From Caballeronia sp. dw_19 (GTDB lineage Bacteria > Pseudomonadota > Gammaproteobacteria > Burkholderiales > Burkholderiaceae): DNA of 64,000 nucleotides. Below the pieces are notes generated by a model. The model was not told the DNA's origin, searched no databases, and was given only the letters and a program-made list of their open reading frames with translations. The stretch covers positions 1 through 64,000 of the forward strand of contig NZ_JAAVUQ010000001.1 in assembly GCF_018449515.1 (NCBI RefSeq), written 5' to 3'. Below are positions 1 to 9,887 of the stretch, piece by piece; the stretch's first letter is position 1, and each line of letters begins with the position of its first letter. The position numbers were made by a program, and so were the translations under genes.

Positions 1-12
1 TAACCCCAACCG

Positions 13-110
13 CTAACCCCAGAACCGACCACCCCGGCATCAACCCCGACCACTAACCCCAAAACCGACCACCCCAGCACTGACCCGGACCCACTAACCC
101 CAAAACCCAA
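13..110. repeat. degenerate C/A-rich tandem repeat, period about 40 bp
   Basis: The block begins CTAACCCC at 13, again at 53 and again at 94, giving about two and a half copies with period 40-41. Copies share CTAACCCCA, AACCGACCACCCC and a GACCCA/GACCACTAA ending, with scattered substitutions. It lies downstream of the minus-strand transporter operon, in non-coding DNA at the window edge. No function can be assigned, and the repeat may continue to the left of the window. Confidence 0.6.
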
Positions 111-154
111 AACCCGTCCACCGGTGCGAACGAAAACCACTTCCCTATAACCCC

Positions 155-1240
<1,086 letters not shown>

Positions 1241-1254
1241 GAATGAGCCCTGGA

Positions 1255-2139
1255 CTAACCCTTGACCGCACCGGATGCAATGCCACGCACGAACCAGCGA
1301 CCCGAAACGAAGTAAATGGCAAGCGGCACCATGGACGTGAGGATGGTCGCCGCCATGTTGACGTTGTAGAGCCGCTCGCCCGTCGTGGTGTTGATGATAT
1401 TGTTCAGTTGTACTGTCATCGGCAAATTCTTCGTGCCCGCGAAAACGAGACCCAGGATGAAGTCGTTCCAGATACCGGTGACCTGCATGATGATGGCGAC
1501 CACGATGATCGGCGTGGACATCGGCACCATCAGTTGCAGGAAGATGCGCCAGAAACCGCCCCCGTCCACGCGCGCCGCCTGGAAGAGTTCATGCGGCAGC
1601 GCTGCGTAGTAATTGCGGAACAGCAGTGTCATCACGGGCATACCGAAGATGGTGTGGATCAGCACAATGCCGGGCAACGAGCTGAATAAATGCACGGTTG
1701 CGAGCACACGCACAAGCGGATAGACCATCACCTGTACCGGGATGAATGCACCCACCAACAGGATGGCGAACAACGTGGTGGCCCCGCGTGGTTTCCAGAA
1801 TGACAACGCGTAACCGTTCACCGCACCGACCAGAATGGACAGGACCGTACTCGGCACGACAATGCGCACCGAGTTCCAGAAGCCGACCTGAATGCCCTGG
1901 CAATCCAGTCCCGTACACGCCGATTGCCACGCAACACGCCATGCATCCAGCGTGAAATGCACCGGCAGCGAAAGGATATTGCCAAGACGAATTTCCGTCA
2001 TCGGCTTGACCGACGTGACGAGCATCACATAGAGCGGCAGCAGGAAGAACAAGGCCGAAGTCAGCAGAAACGCGTACACGCCCAGGCGCGCGGGCGTGAA
2101 GCGCGACCTGCGTTTTAACGGGCGACGTGGCGCGTTCAT
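1255..2139 (-). CDS. carbohydrate ABC transporter permease (MalG-type)
   Basis: This 294-residue inner-membrane permease has about six transmembrane segments, the first near residues 18-40 after a basic N-terminus. The cytoplasmic EAA loop, which docks on the ATPase, reads AARVDGGGFWRIFLQLMVP. The C-terminus (about FVRGIASGAVKG) is typical of the MalG subfamily of CUT1 importers. Its ATG overlaps the TGA of the upstream permease (ATGA, 2136-2139), so the two are translationally coupled and should form a heterodimer. Substrate specificity is set by the binding protein at 3098-4333 and is not readable from this gene. Confidence 0.92.
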   Translation of the reverse strand: MNAPRRPLKRRSRFTPARLGVYAFLLTSALFFLLPLYVMLVTSVKPMTEIRLGNILSLPVHFTLDAWRVAWQSACTGLDCQGIQVGFWNSVRIVVPSTVLSILVGAVNGYALSFWKPRGATTLFAILLVGAFIPVQVMVYPLVRVLATVHLFSSLPGIVLIHTIFGMPVMTLLFRNYYAALPHELFQAARVDGGGFWRIFLQLMVPMSTPIIVVAIIMQVTGIWNDFILGLVFAGTKNLPMTVQLNNIINTTTGERLYNVNMAATILTSMVPLAIYFVSGRWFVRGIASGAVKG

Positions 2140-3098
2140 CGGGAATCCCTGAGCCGCAATGCGCGGCTGCGAATATAAAAGACCGGCGCCAGGATCGCGA
2201 GCACGGTCACGAGAAGAACGATCGACGCCGCCGACGCCAGCCCGAGATTCGCGCGTCCGAACAGATAATCCATGATGAACTTCGCGGGCACTTCGCTTGC
2301 CGTGCCGGGACCGCCTTGCGTCATGGCGACCACCGCATCGTAGAGTTTGATGACCATCACGAACAGCAGGATGAAGGCCGTCGAAATGGATGCGCCGAGC
2401 ATGGGGATGACAATGCTGACATAGACACGCCAGCGCGGAATGCCATCTATGCGCGCTGCCTTCCAGATCTCTTCATCAATGCCGCGCAGCCCCGCGAGCA
2501 ACAATGCCATCACCAGCCCCGACGCTTGCCAGACCGTAGCTATCACGAGCGTATAGATCACACGATCCTGATCGACGATCCAGTCGAAGCGCGCGTGCGT
2601 GAAACCGATCCGATGCAGCACTTCCTGAATGCCCAGCTCCGGATTCAGGATCCACTGCCACACGAGACCCGTTGCGACGAACGACATGGCGTACGGATAC
2701 AGGAAGACCGTGCGCAGCGCGCCCTCCGCCATCACCTTCTGGTCGATAAACACCGCCAGCAGCAACCCGATCGCGAGGCATATGACGATGAACAAAACCC
2801 CGTAGATCGCGATGTTTTGCAGCGACAGCATCCACCGGTCGTTATTAAAAAGCCGCACGTATTGCGACACGCCCGCAAAACTATTCGACGCGAACGTACG
2901 CGAGTTCGTGAACGATGTGCGCAAGCTCCATAACATCGTGCCGAGATAGGCGAACACAACGGTGAGCGCCATCGGCACCAACGCAATATAAGCGGCCAGC
3001 GCAAACCGCTTCCTCAGCGGCTTGCGCTTCACGCGACCGGCCGGCGCGCGCAAGGCCTTGCCGGCAGGCGTATGCGTCCTCAGCGCTCCCTGCGCCAT
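2136..3098 (-). CDS. sugar ABC transporter permease (MalF-type)
   Basis: This is the second permease of the CUT1 importer, 320 residues. A basic N-terminal tail of about 30 residues precedes the first membrane helix (ALAAYIALVPMALTVVFAY), followed by about five more. The EAA loop is AARIDGIPRWRVYVSIVIP. The gene starts at the A of a TGATG overlap with the stop of the binding-protein gene and ends in an ATGA overlap with the next permease. The three genes therefore form a tightly coupled unit. The pairing of a long-N-terminus MalF-like and a shorter MalG-like subunit is standard for sugar importers. Confidence 0.92.
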   Translation of the reverse strand: MAQGALRTHTPAGKALRAPAGRVKRKPLRKRFALAAYIALVPMALTVVFAYLGTMLWSLRTSFTNSRTFASNSFAGVSQYVRLFNNDRWMLSLQNIAIYGVLFIVICLAIGLLLAVFIDQKVMAEGALRTVFLYPYAMSFVATGLVWQWILNPELGIQEVLHRIGFTHARFDWIVDQDRVIYTLVIATVWQASGLVMALLLAGLRGIDEEIWKAARIDGIPRWRVYVSIVIPMLGASISTAFILLFVMVIKLYDAVVAMTQGGPGTASEVPAKFIMDYLFGRANLGLASAASIVLLVTVLAILAPVFYIRSRALRLRDSR

Positions 3099-4333
3099 CA
3101 GCTTTTCAGCCCGCTGGCGAAGGCCTTTTGTGCGTCCTCCGCCGACTGGTTCTTGTTCCAGAAGTTGGTGATGACGTCCTGCAACGCGCCATTGATATCA
3201 GGCGGCGTCAGCATTTCCGGATTCGGCAACTGCCGCGACTTGTCCTTCATGATCGCGATGCCCTCCTTCGCGCACATGTCGAGACTCGAATCGTCGATGT
3301 CCGAGCGAATCGGAATCGATCCCTTCTTCGCGCTGAACGCAACCTGTGCAGCCGGAGACGTCATGACCGTCGCCAGCAGCTTTTGCGCCTTGATCGCGTT
3401 GGGGTCGTCGGTCTTCGGGAAAACGAACGCGTCCCCTGCGACAAGATACGGCGAATGCGGACCGAAGCCCGGGAAGCAGCCGAAGTCCTTGCCCGCCGTT
3501 TGATTGGCGGCGGAGAACTCGCCCTTCGCCCAGTCACCCATGATCTGCACGCCGGCCTTGCCGGAGATCACCAGCGCGGTGGCGTCGTTCCAGTTGCGGC
3601 CCGGTGAGCCCGGATCAATATAGTTGTGCAGGCGCTTGAACTGCGTCAGCACCTTCTTGAACGCGTCGGACTTGACCGCGTTCACATCGCGATCGCGGTA
3701 TACCTTCAAATAGAGGTCCGGGCCGCCGACATCGGCGAACACGGCGTCGAAGGTGATCTTCTCCTGCCATGCCTGACCACCGAGCGCGAGCGGAATCACG
3801 CCCGCCGCTTTCAGCTTGTCGAGATCCGCGATGAACTCATCGTACGTGGCCGGTTCCTTTGTGATGCCGGCCTTCTGGAACGCCGGCTTCGAATAGAAGA
3901 ACCATGCCGGCATGTGGATGTCCACGGGCGCCGCGTAGTAATGCCCGTTCGACTTGATGCTTTCAATGATCGACGGCGGGAAGATCTTGTCCCAGTTCTC
4001 CTTGGCCGCGACATCGTCCACGTTGTTCAGCAAGCCCTGGTCGATGATGTCGTGGAATTGCTTCGACGTATTGAACTGCGCGGCGGTGGGCGGGTCTCCG
4101 CCCATGATGCGGTTGAGCGCCGTGGAGCGCGCCTGGTCTGCACCGGCCACGGCTTGGTCGACCCATAATCCGCCCGCCTTGTTATAGGCGTCGGCGAACT
4201 GCCTGATGGCCGCTGACTCGCCGCCCGATGTCCACCAGTGGATCACGGTCGCTTTCAACGGATCGGCGTGCGCTGCGCTGCTCGCCGCAACGGCGGCGAT
4301 GACACTGACGACCAGTTTCTTCATGCGGTTCAT
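3098..4333 (-). CDS. periplasmic sugar-binding protein of CUT1 ABC transporter
   Basis: This 411-residue extracellular solute-binding protein (family 1) has a Sec signal peptide: MNRMKK, a hydrophobic stretch and an Ala-x-Ala cleavage site near AAHA (residue 23). The mature start TVIHWWTSGGESAAI resembles glucose/mannose-type binding proteins such as GtsA of Pseudomonas. The start is supported by GGAGGAG seven bases before ATG. It follows the GH1 gene by 83 bp, so the operon order is glucosidase, binding protein, two permeases, ATPase. Import of glucose or beta-linked glucosides for the glucosidase is the simplest reading. The GtsA resemblance is from memory, not an alignment. Confidence 0.9.
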   Translation of the reverse strand: MNRMKKLVVSVIAAVAASSAAHADPLKATVIHWWTSGGESAAIRQFADAYNKAGGLWVDQAVAGADQARSTALNRIMGGDPPTAAQFNTSKQFHDIIDQGLLNNVDDVAAKENWDKIFPPSIIESIKSNGHYYAAPVDIHMPAWFFYSKPAFQKAGITKEPATYDEFIADLDKLKAAGVIPLALGGQAWQEKITFDAVFADVGGPDLYLKVYRDRDVNAVKSDAFKKVLTQFKRLHNYIDPGSPGRNWNDATALVISGKAGVQIMGDWAKGEFSAANQTAGKDFGCFPGFGPHSPYLVAGDAFVFPKTDDPNAIKAQKLLATVMTSPAAQVAFSAKKGSIPIRSDIDDSSLDMCAKEGIAIMKDKSRQLPNPEMLTPPDINGALQDVITNFWNKNQSAEDAQKAFASGLKS

Positions 4334-4416
4334 TGCGTCTCCTCCGGGCTATATTTTCTATTTGGCCCCGTAGTCCATAGGGTCCAATGGCTTCGGCATT
4401 GAAATCGAACTGCGGG

Positions 4417-5808
4417 TCAGGCGCGGGAATTAACGCGGGTATTGCGCTCCGCGAGGAACTTCGCAATCAGCTCGGCGCTATGTTTCATGGTGCGCTTCTG
4501 CGTCTTGTAGTCGACATGAAACACGCCGAAGCGACGTTCATACCCAAAGGCCCATTCGAAGTTATCCATCAGCGACCAGATGAAATATCCGCGTATGTCG
4601 ACGCCGGCCTTGATCGCGCTATCCACGGCGGCCAGGTGGCGTTTGAGGAACGAGATGCGCTGCGGATCATCGACGCGTCCATCGACTACCTTGTCATCCG
4701 ACGCCATGCCGTTTTCAGTGATGTAGATCGGCGGCAATGACGGATACGTCTTGTTGAATCCGATCAGCAGGTCGCGCAGGCCATCGGGATGAATCTCCCA
4801 GCCCATCTGTGTGCGCTCGACGCCTGGCAACGGCACTTCGGTGAAACCATGCACGCCGTCGCTCTTCACGTTCGTGCGGAAGTAATAGTTGATGCCGAGG
4901 AAGTCGAGCGGCGTACCGATGATCTCCATATCGCCATCGAGCACCAGCGGCTCGGTGCCCGGCCATAGTTCGAAAAGGTCCTTGGGATAGGCCTTTTTCA
5001 ACAGCGGGTCCAGTATCCACGCGTTGTGCTGGACTTCAAAAAGATGTGCGGCGCGTGCGTCGGCTGCGCTGTCGCTATTAGCGGTACCTCGGCCCACATT
5101 CGCGACAATACCCTTGAGCGACGCGGGATCGTTTGCCCGCAGGACCGGCACGGCGGACCCGTGCGCGAGCAGCAGGTGATGCATGGCCTGGGTCGCGTAA
5201 CGGTCATTCGCCAGCCCCGGTGCATGATGGCCGTTGCCGTAGCCGAGGTAAGCGGAGCACCAGGGTTCGTTGAGCGTGGCCCAGGCATCGACCTGACCGC
5301 TCAGTTCGCGGCTCATCAGGTCGGCGTAATCGGCGAAGCGATACGCTATGTCGCGATTCAGCCAGCCGCCGCGATCTTCCAGATATTGCGGCAGGTCCCA
5401 GTGATAAAGCGTGACAAAGGTCTTGAGGCCTTTCTCTTTCAGCCGCGCGACCAGGCGCTTATAGAAGTCGATCCCCTTCCGGTTCGGACGCCCCGCTTCA
5501 TCCATCACGCGCGGCCATGCAATGGATAGGCGATACCCGTCTACGTTTAGCGCGGACAGCAAGTCGAGGTCCGATTCCCACCGATGATAATGATCGCAAG
5601 CGACCTCGCCGGTGTCGCCGGCCAGCACTTTACCGGGCGTGGCCGAGAACGTGTCCCAGATCGACGGGAGCCGGCCGTCTTCGCTGACGGCGCCTTCGAT
5701 CTGATAGGAAGCGGTTGCTGCGCCGAGCAAAAAGTCTCGTCGCCAGAGGGCTGAATCGGAGGGTGGGGGAAACGGATCGCTGGAGACAACGGATGCGTCG
5801 AGTGCCAC
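4417..5808 (-). CDS. GH1 beta-glucosidase
   Basis: Family 1 retaining glycoside hydrolase, 463 residues from the chosen GTG. The sequence has the N-terminal GAATASYQIEGAV signature, the acid/base glutamate in TLNEPW and the nucleophile in YITENG, followed by SLMDNFEW. It hydrolyses beta-glucosides in the cytoplasm (no signal peptide). The GTG at 5808 is preferred over an ATG 27 codons upstream because CAGGAG sits about five bases ahead of it and homology begins just after. The longer start would also run through the operator palindrome. The gene heads the sugar transporter operon, so the transported sugar is probably a beta-glucoside such as cellobiose. Confidence 0.92.
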   Translation of the reverse strand: MALDASVVSSDPFPPPSDSALWRRDFLLGAATASYQIEGAVSEDGRLPSIWDTFSATPGKVLAGDTGEVACDHYHRWESDLDLLSALNVDGYRLSIAWPRVMDEAGRPNRKGIDFYKRLVARLKEKGLKTFVTLYHWDLPQYLEDRGGWLNRDIAYRFADYADLMSRELSGQVDAWATLNEPWCSAYLGYGNGHHAPGLANDRYATQAMHHLLLAHGSAVPVLRANDPASLKGIVANVGRGTANSDSAADARAAHLFEVQHNAWILDPLLKKAYPKDLFELWPGTEPLVLDGDMEIIGTPLDFLGINYYFRTNVKSDGVHGFTEVPLPGVERTQMGWEIHPDGLRDLLIGFNKTYPSLPPIYITENGMASDDKVVDGRVDDPQRISFLKRHLAAVDSAIKAGVDIRGYFIWSLMDNFEWAFGYERRFGVFHVDYKTQKRTMKHSAELIAKFLAERNTRVNSRA

Positions 5809-5831
5809 GAGGACTCCTGTTGAGCGGTGGA

Positions 5832-5847
5832 GTGGAAGCGCTTCCAC
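5832..5847. promoter_or_regulatory. LacI/GalR-family operator palindrome
   Basis: GTGGAAGCGCTTCCAC is a perfect 16-bp palindrome with the central CG step and half-site spacing typical of LacI-family operators. It lies 24 bp upstream of the GTG of the GH1 gene and downstream of the proposed -10 box, where a bound repressor would block transcription. No LacI-family gene lies in the window. Confidence 0.8.
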
Positions 5848-5859
5848 ATGTGCCAGCGA

Positions 5860-5889
5860 ACGATAGCAGCGCCGAATTGACGGGGACAA
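5860..5889 (-). promoter_or_regulatory. candidate sigma-70 promoter of the glucosidase/sugar ABC operon
   Basis: On the minus strand TTGTCC (5889-5884) and TATCGT (5865-5860) are separated by 18 bp, an acceptable -35/-10 pair. Transcription would start near 5853, so the palindrome at 5832-5847 would lie at about +6 to +22. Both hexamers deviate from consensus, so this is a prediction by eye. Confidence 0.4.
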
Positions 5890-5993
5890 TCCGGGTTTGT
5901 ATGGAGAGGGTTCAGGGGTTGAAGAGACGCGATCGTCGCGAGGGAGATGGCGACGAATCGGGAAAGGTAGGCGCTACGACCCCGGACCGGCGT

Positions 5994-7223
5994 TCACACC
6001 GCGTCACTCACGGGAATCCTTGCCACAAAACAGGTCCCCGTCTCCGCCGATGAACTCACCGACAACGTCCCGCCGTGCGCGTTGACGATCTGCGAGCAAA
6101 TATAGAGTCCCAACCCGAGCCCACCGCCCGGCTGACTGCTCGCAGGCCGCCAATACGGTTCGAAGACTTTTTCCAGGTCTTGCGGCGCGATCGGCGCGCC
6201 CAGATTGGAGACGGAGATCGCGAGCTCGCCGGCATCCACCGATACCATCACCCGCACCGGTTGATCCGGCGAGCCATGCGTCAGCGCATTAGCCAGCAGG
6301 TTGGACAGCAGTTGCTGAATGCGCCCCCGGTCGCAGTAGACGCAGCCGTCCACCGCGATCTGTTCCAGCACGACACGTTGCGGATTCACGTCGCGCAGTT
6401 CCGTGACCACGTGGCGCAGCGCGTCGGGGAGATCGTCAACCGGAGCAAGCGCCACGCCGATACCCGTGCCGAGCCGGCCACGGGCGAAATCGAGCACGTC
6501 GTCGATCAGGCGGGACATGCGCCGCGTAGTCGCCCGCAACCGCGTGCCGATGCTCACCAGTTCCGGCTCGCCGCCGCGTCGCGCCAGCCATTCCGCGGTG
6601 GCGCCCACGGCGGCAAGCGGATTGCGCAGATCGTGGCCGAGCACCGCGATGAACTGCTCGCGCAACTCGGCGGTCGTGCGCTCATTGATGAGCGCGGCTT
6701 CGGTCGCCGAGCGCTCGTTCTCGCTCTCCAGCTGCAGTGCGATCAGTTCTGCGAAGAGCGTGAACATGGTGAGCGTGCGTGCATCCGAGATCATCGCCGG
6801 ACGCGGATCGATCGCGCACAGATTGCCGAAATAGTCGCCGTTGGGCAGGATGATCGGCACCGAGATATAACTCTCGATGTTGTAGATACGGGGCGTGTGG
6901 TGTTCGCGATAAACCGGATCGGTACTCGCATGGTCGATAACAACAGGCCGGCGCATTGCGCGAGCCTCGCTGCACAGCGTGGTGTGGACGTCGAGTTGGC
7001 CGCCCGGCAATAGCCCGAACTGAATGTCGTCCTGCACGGCACAGGCGGTCCATGTTCCCTCGGTGACGCGCGCCACCGCCGCGAAGCCGAGGCCGGTGTT
7101 TTTGCAGATCACGCGCAGCATGGACGGAACGGCGCCGATCCGGCCGATGGTGGCCACGTCGCGAGCAATGGCTTCGTCACTGTCGTCCATGGCGGCCTGC
7201 AAAACTCCATCAACAGGGTTCAA
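5994..7223 (-). CDS. GAF-domain sensor histidine kinase, divergent from kaiC
   Basis: About 409 residues: an N-terminal GAF domain (roughly 15-165, including LCSEARAMRRPVVI and PNGDYFGNLCAID), a HisKA domain with H-box VLGHDLRNPLAA (His about 197), then an HATPase domain with N-box LLANALTH and G-box GGGLGLGLYI. No transmembrane segment or receiver is present, so it is a cytosolic kinase. I chose a TTG at 7223 because GAGAGG precedes it by about eight bases. ATG at 7190 and a longer frame to 7400 are alternatives, but the latter adds sequence that does not look like GAF. It is divergent from kaiC across about 240 bp, which suggests it may feed into the same timing circuit. Its partner response regulator is not in the window. 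Confidence 0.85.
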   Translation of the reverse strand: MNPVDGVLQAAMDDSDEAIARDVATIGRIGAVPSMLRVICKNTGLGFAAVARVTEGTWTACAVQDDIQFGLLPGGQLDVHTTLCSEARAMRRPVVIDHASTDPVYREHHTPRIYNIESYISVPIILPNGDYFGNLCAIDPRPAMISDARTLTMFTLFAELIALQLESENERSATEAALINERTTAELREQFIAVLGHDLRNPLAAVGATAEWLARRGGEPELVSIGTRLRATTRRMSRLIDDVLDFARGRLGTGIGVALAPVDDLPDALRHVVTELRDVNPQRVVLEQIAVDGCVYCDRGRIQQLLSNLLANALTHGSPDQPVRVMVSVDAGELAISVSNLGAPIAPQDLEKVFEPYWRPASSQPGGGLGLGLYICSQIVNAHGGTLSVSSSAETGTCFVARIPVSDAV

Positions 7224-7463
7224 AATTCTACCTCTCAGTGCTCGATATTTTTTGTTCGATGCTGCGCTCAATTGTACGGGTCCGATTACTCGCGCCAAGC
7301 GTTTAAAAATGGCCGCCTGTCCCCGCGCGCCGGTCGACGTGATCTTCTGGATTGCATAGTGCGTACCGCGATGCCAAGATGCGCTGTCGCCATCGACCAA
7401 CTGGCGCGGGTATCGAGGCCGGGCCGGCCAGTACCTTTCTGTTAAACCTTACAAAGAAAAACG

Positions 7464-9146
7464 ATGACCGGAGCAGTGCTTTCAAAATCGCCGACAGGCA
7501 TTTCTGGCTTTGACGACGTCACCCTCGGCGGTTTGCCTGCCGGCCGTCCGACCCTGATGTGCGGCGCGGCAGGATGCGGCAAGACCCTGTTCGCCATGAC
7601 ATTCCTCGTGGAAGGCGTACTGAAGTACGGCGAGCCCGGCGTGGTGGTGAGCTTCGAGGAATCGGCGGAGGACCTGGCCGCGAACGTGGCGTCGCTGGGC
7701 TACGACGTGATGTCGCTGATCGAGCAGAAGAAACTCGCCATCGATCACGTCAAGATCGACCCGGCGGGAATCGAAGACACCGGCGAATACGATCTCGAAG
7801 GCCTGTTCGTGCGGCTCGACTACGCCATCAAGAGTGTGAACGCGAAGCGCGTCGTACTCGATACGCTCGAAGCTCTGTTCGCCAGTTTCCCCGACGCCGT
7901 CTTGCTGCGCGCCGAGTTGCGGCGCCTGTTCGACTGGCTGAAGGAACGCGGCGTCACGGCCATCGTGACCGCGGAGCGCGGAACCGGCGACCCGAGCCTG
8001 TTGACGCGGCACGGCATTGAAGAATACGTGTCCGATTGCGTCATCCTGCTCGACAACCGGGTCGAAAACCAGGTCACCACGCGGCGCCTGAGGATCGTTA
8101 AATATCGCGGCTCGGCGCATGGGACGAACGAATACCCGTTTCTTATCGACACCACCGGCATCAGCGTCCTCCCGGTTACATCAGCCGGGCTGGCGCACCT
8201 GACGTCAAGCGACGTCATCTCCACGGGTATCGCCGATCTCGACGCCATGTTGGGCGTGGGCGGTTATTTCGTCGGCTCGAGCGTACTTGTGTCGGGACTT
8301 GCGGGAACCGGCAAAACCACCTTTGCCGCTAAATTCGTCGAGGCCCGCTGCAAACTCGGCGAACGCACGCTGTGGTTCGCCTTTGAAGAGTCGCCCGAGC
8401 AGATCGTGCGCAACATGCGCTCAGTGGGCGTGGATCTTGCGCACTCTCTGGGCGGCACGCTCAGGATCGAATCGGCGCGGCCCAGTTTTTTCGGGCTGGA
8501 AATGCATTTGGCGCGGATGGCGCGCGACATCGACCTGTTCAAGCCGAGCGCCGTGGTGATCGACCCGATCTCGTCGCTGCGCGGCGTGGAGTCGGAAGTG
8601 CACGCGACGCTGTTGCGACTCGTCGATCTCCTCAAATCCCGCGGCATTACGGCAGTTTTTACAAGTCTGAGCGGTACCGACCAGGCGTCCAGCGTGAATG
8701 ACCGCAGCATCTCATCGCTGATGGATACCTGGATTTCGCTATCGCATATTGAAACGAACGGCGAGCGCAACCGGCTTGTCTACGTGCTGAAATCGCGCGG
8801 CATGGATCACTCGAACCAGGTCCGTGAATATCAGATCAGCAATGGGGGAATCGCCATGGTGCCAGCTTATATAGGCGCGGGCGGCGTGCTGACAGGTTCC
8901 GCGCGGCTCGCGCAGGAAGCGCAGGAACGCGACGAATCCGCCGCGCGCGACGAACTTGTGATGCAAAAAAAGCGCGAACTCGCCCGGCGCCGCAGACTGG
9001 TCGAGCAGCAGGTCGCGGAACTGCAGTCGGCGCTCGACGCTGAAGCGTCGGAACTCGATGCGCTAATCGAGCAAAGCGACGAACACAAGCGCCTGCAGGA
9101 AGCCGACCGTAGCCGGATGGCGCAATTGCGGCGATCGAAAGAATGA
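7464..9146 (+). CDS. kaiC: KaiC-family ATPase/autokinase with C-terminal coiled coil
   Basis: This 560-residue double-RecA protein should form the hexameric core of a Kai oscillator or timer. CI has Walker A GAAGCGKT (34-41) and catalytic EE at 65-66. CII has Walker A GLAGTGKT (278-285) and EE at 308-309. The autophosphorylation loop reads SISSLMDT, so the residues at the cyanobacterial Ser431/Thr432 positions are Ser417/Ser418. From about 478 to 560 there is a charged Ala/Glu/Arg-rich segment predicted by eye to be a coiled coil, which cyanobacterial KaiC lacks. Its stop overlaps the start of the first kaiB (ATGA). No kaiA is present. The RBS before the ATG is weak (AAAGAAA). Confidence 0.95.
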   Translation: MTGAVLSKSPTGISGFDDVTLGGLPAGRPTLMCGAAGCGKTLFAMTFLVEGVLKYGEPGVVVSFEESAEDLAANVASLGYDVMSLIEQKKLAIDHVKIDPAGIEDTGEYDLEGLFVRLDYAIKSVNAKRVVLDTLEALFASFPDAVLLRAELRRLFDWLKERGVTAIVTAERGTGDPSLLTRHGIEEYVSDCVILLDNRVENQVTTRRLRIVKYRGSAHGTNEYPFLIDTTGISVLPVTSAGLAHLTSSDVISTGIADLDAMLGVGGYFVGSSVLVSGLAGTGKTTFAAKFVEARCKLGERTLWFAFEESPEQIVRNMRSVGVDLAHSLGGTLRIESARPSFFGLEMHLARMARDIDLFKPSAVVIDPISSLRGVESEVHATLLRLVDLLKSRGITAVFTSLSGTDQASSVNDRSISSLMDTWISLSHIETNGERNRLVYVLKSRGMDHSNQVREYQISNGGIAMVPAYIGAGGVLTGSARLAQEAQERDESAARDELVMQKKRELARRRRLVEQQVAELQSALDAEASELDALIEQSDEHKRLQEADRSRMAQLRRSKE

Positions 9147-9490
9147 CCGAACAGGACGCGTCCACGCCAGCGGAACACGAATCGGACAGGACCGAAACGC
9201 CCGACGCTTGCTCGTATTTGCTGCGGTTGTATGTAGCGGGGGAAACGCCGAAATCGATGGCCGCCATCCGTAACCTGCGTGCGCTCTGCGCCACGCATCT
9301 GGCCGGCGAGTATTCGATCGAGGTCATCGATCTGCGCATCAACCCGCAACTCGCAGCCGCCGACCAGATTCTCGCGATACCGACCGTCGTCCGGCATCTG
9401 CCCGCGCCGCTCAGGAAAGTGATCGGCGATTTGTCGGACACCGAGCGCGTGCTGGTCGGCCTCGACATCCGGCCGAGGGCCGGTTCGTGA
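9143..9490 (+). CDS. kaiB: KaiB-family protein (first copy)
   Basis: This 115-residue protein has the thioredoxin-like KaiB fold: strand [13 protein letters not shown] (from about 25), [21 protein letters not shown], and the near-invariant [16 protein letters not shown] at the C-terminus. In cyanobacteria KaiB fold-switches and binds the CI ring of phosphorylated KaiC. An extra 20-residue acidic N-terminal tail precedes the domain. The gene overlaps both neighbours (ATGA with kaiC; GTGA with the next kaiB), so all three should be made together. It keeps the LIGLD-type ending better than the second copy, so this is the likelier functional KaiB. Confidence 0.93.
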   Translation: MTEQDASTPAEHESDRTETPDACSYLLRLYVAGETPKSMAAIRNLRALCATHLAGEYSIEVIDLRINPQLAAADQILAIPTVVRHLPAPLRKVIGDLSDTERVLVGLDIRPRAGS

Positions 9491-9882
9491 GCGCCCTGCC
9501 CGTCGAAGCCGACGGCGGAGGTGGCGGAGACGGTGCACCGCCTCCACCCCCATCGGACACGCTCGTGCTGCGGTTGTACGTGACGGGCAATACGCTGCGT
9601 TCCACGCGTGCCGTGGACAACGCGCGGCGCTTGCTGGAAACCCATGCGGCGGGCCGCTTCGAGCTGGAAGTGATCGACATCTACCTGCATCCGGAAGCCG
9701 CGGTCGCGGCCCAGATCATTGCCGCGCCGACGCTGGTCAAGCTGCGTCCGGGGCCGTTGCGAAGGGTGATCGGTGATCTCTCGGATTCGAACAAGGTACT
9801 GGCCGCGCTCGGCGTGATGGCGTTGAACGTAGCCGGTAGCACGTCCTTAGGCGCGTCCTCGGCCGCGTCCATCAAACCCTGA
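9487..9882 (+). CDS. KaiB-like protein (second, divergent copy)
   Basis: This 131-residue protein starts at a GTG overlapping the previous stop. After a Gly- and Pro-rich N-terminal extension (residues about 6-25) it has the KaiB core: [39 protein letters not shown] and [17 protein letters not shown], then a Ser/Ala-rich tail. The GLDI ending of the first copy is changed to ALGV. A KaiB-like domain also forms the N-terminal sensor of the kinase SasA in cyanobacteria. With a kinase gene six bases downstream, this protein could supply that sensor role as a separate subunit. That is inference. Confidence 0.9.
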   Translation: MSALPVEADGGGGGDGAPPPPPSDTLVLRLYVTGNTLRSTRAVDNARRLLETHAAGRFELEVIDIYLHPEAAVAAQIIAAPTLVKLRPGPLRRVIGDLSDSNKVLAALGVMALNVAGSTSLGASSAASIKP

Positions 9883-9887
9883 CGCGT

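Noticed and set aside
4334..4416. Internal operator in the glucosidase/binding-protein gap
   Set aside because: An imperfect TTGG...CCAA repeat exists but does not match the LacI palindrome and has weak symmetry.
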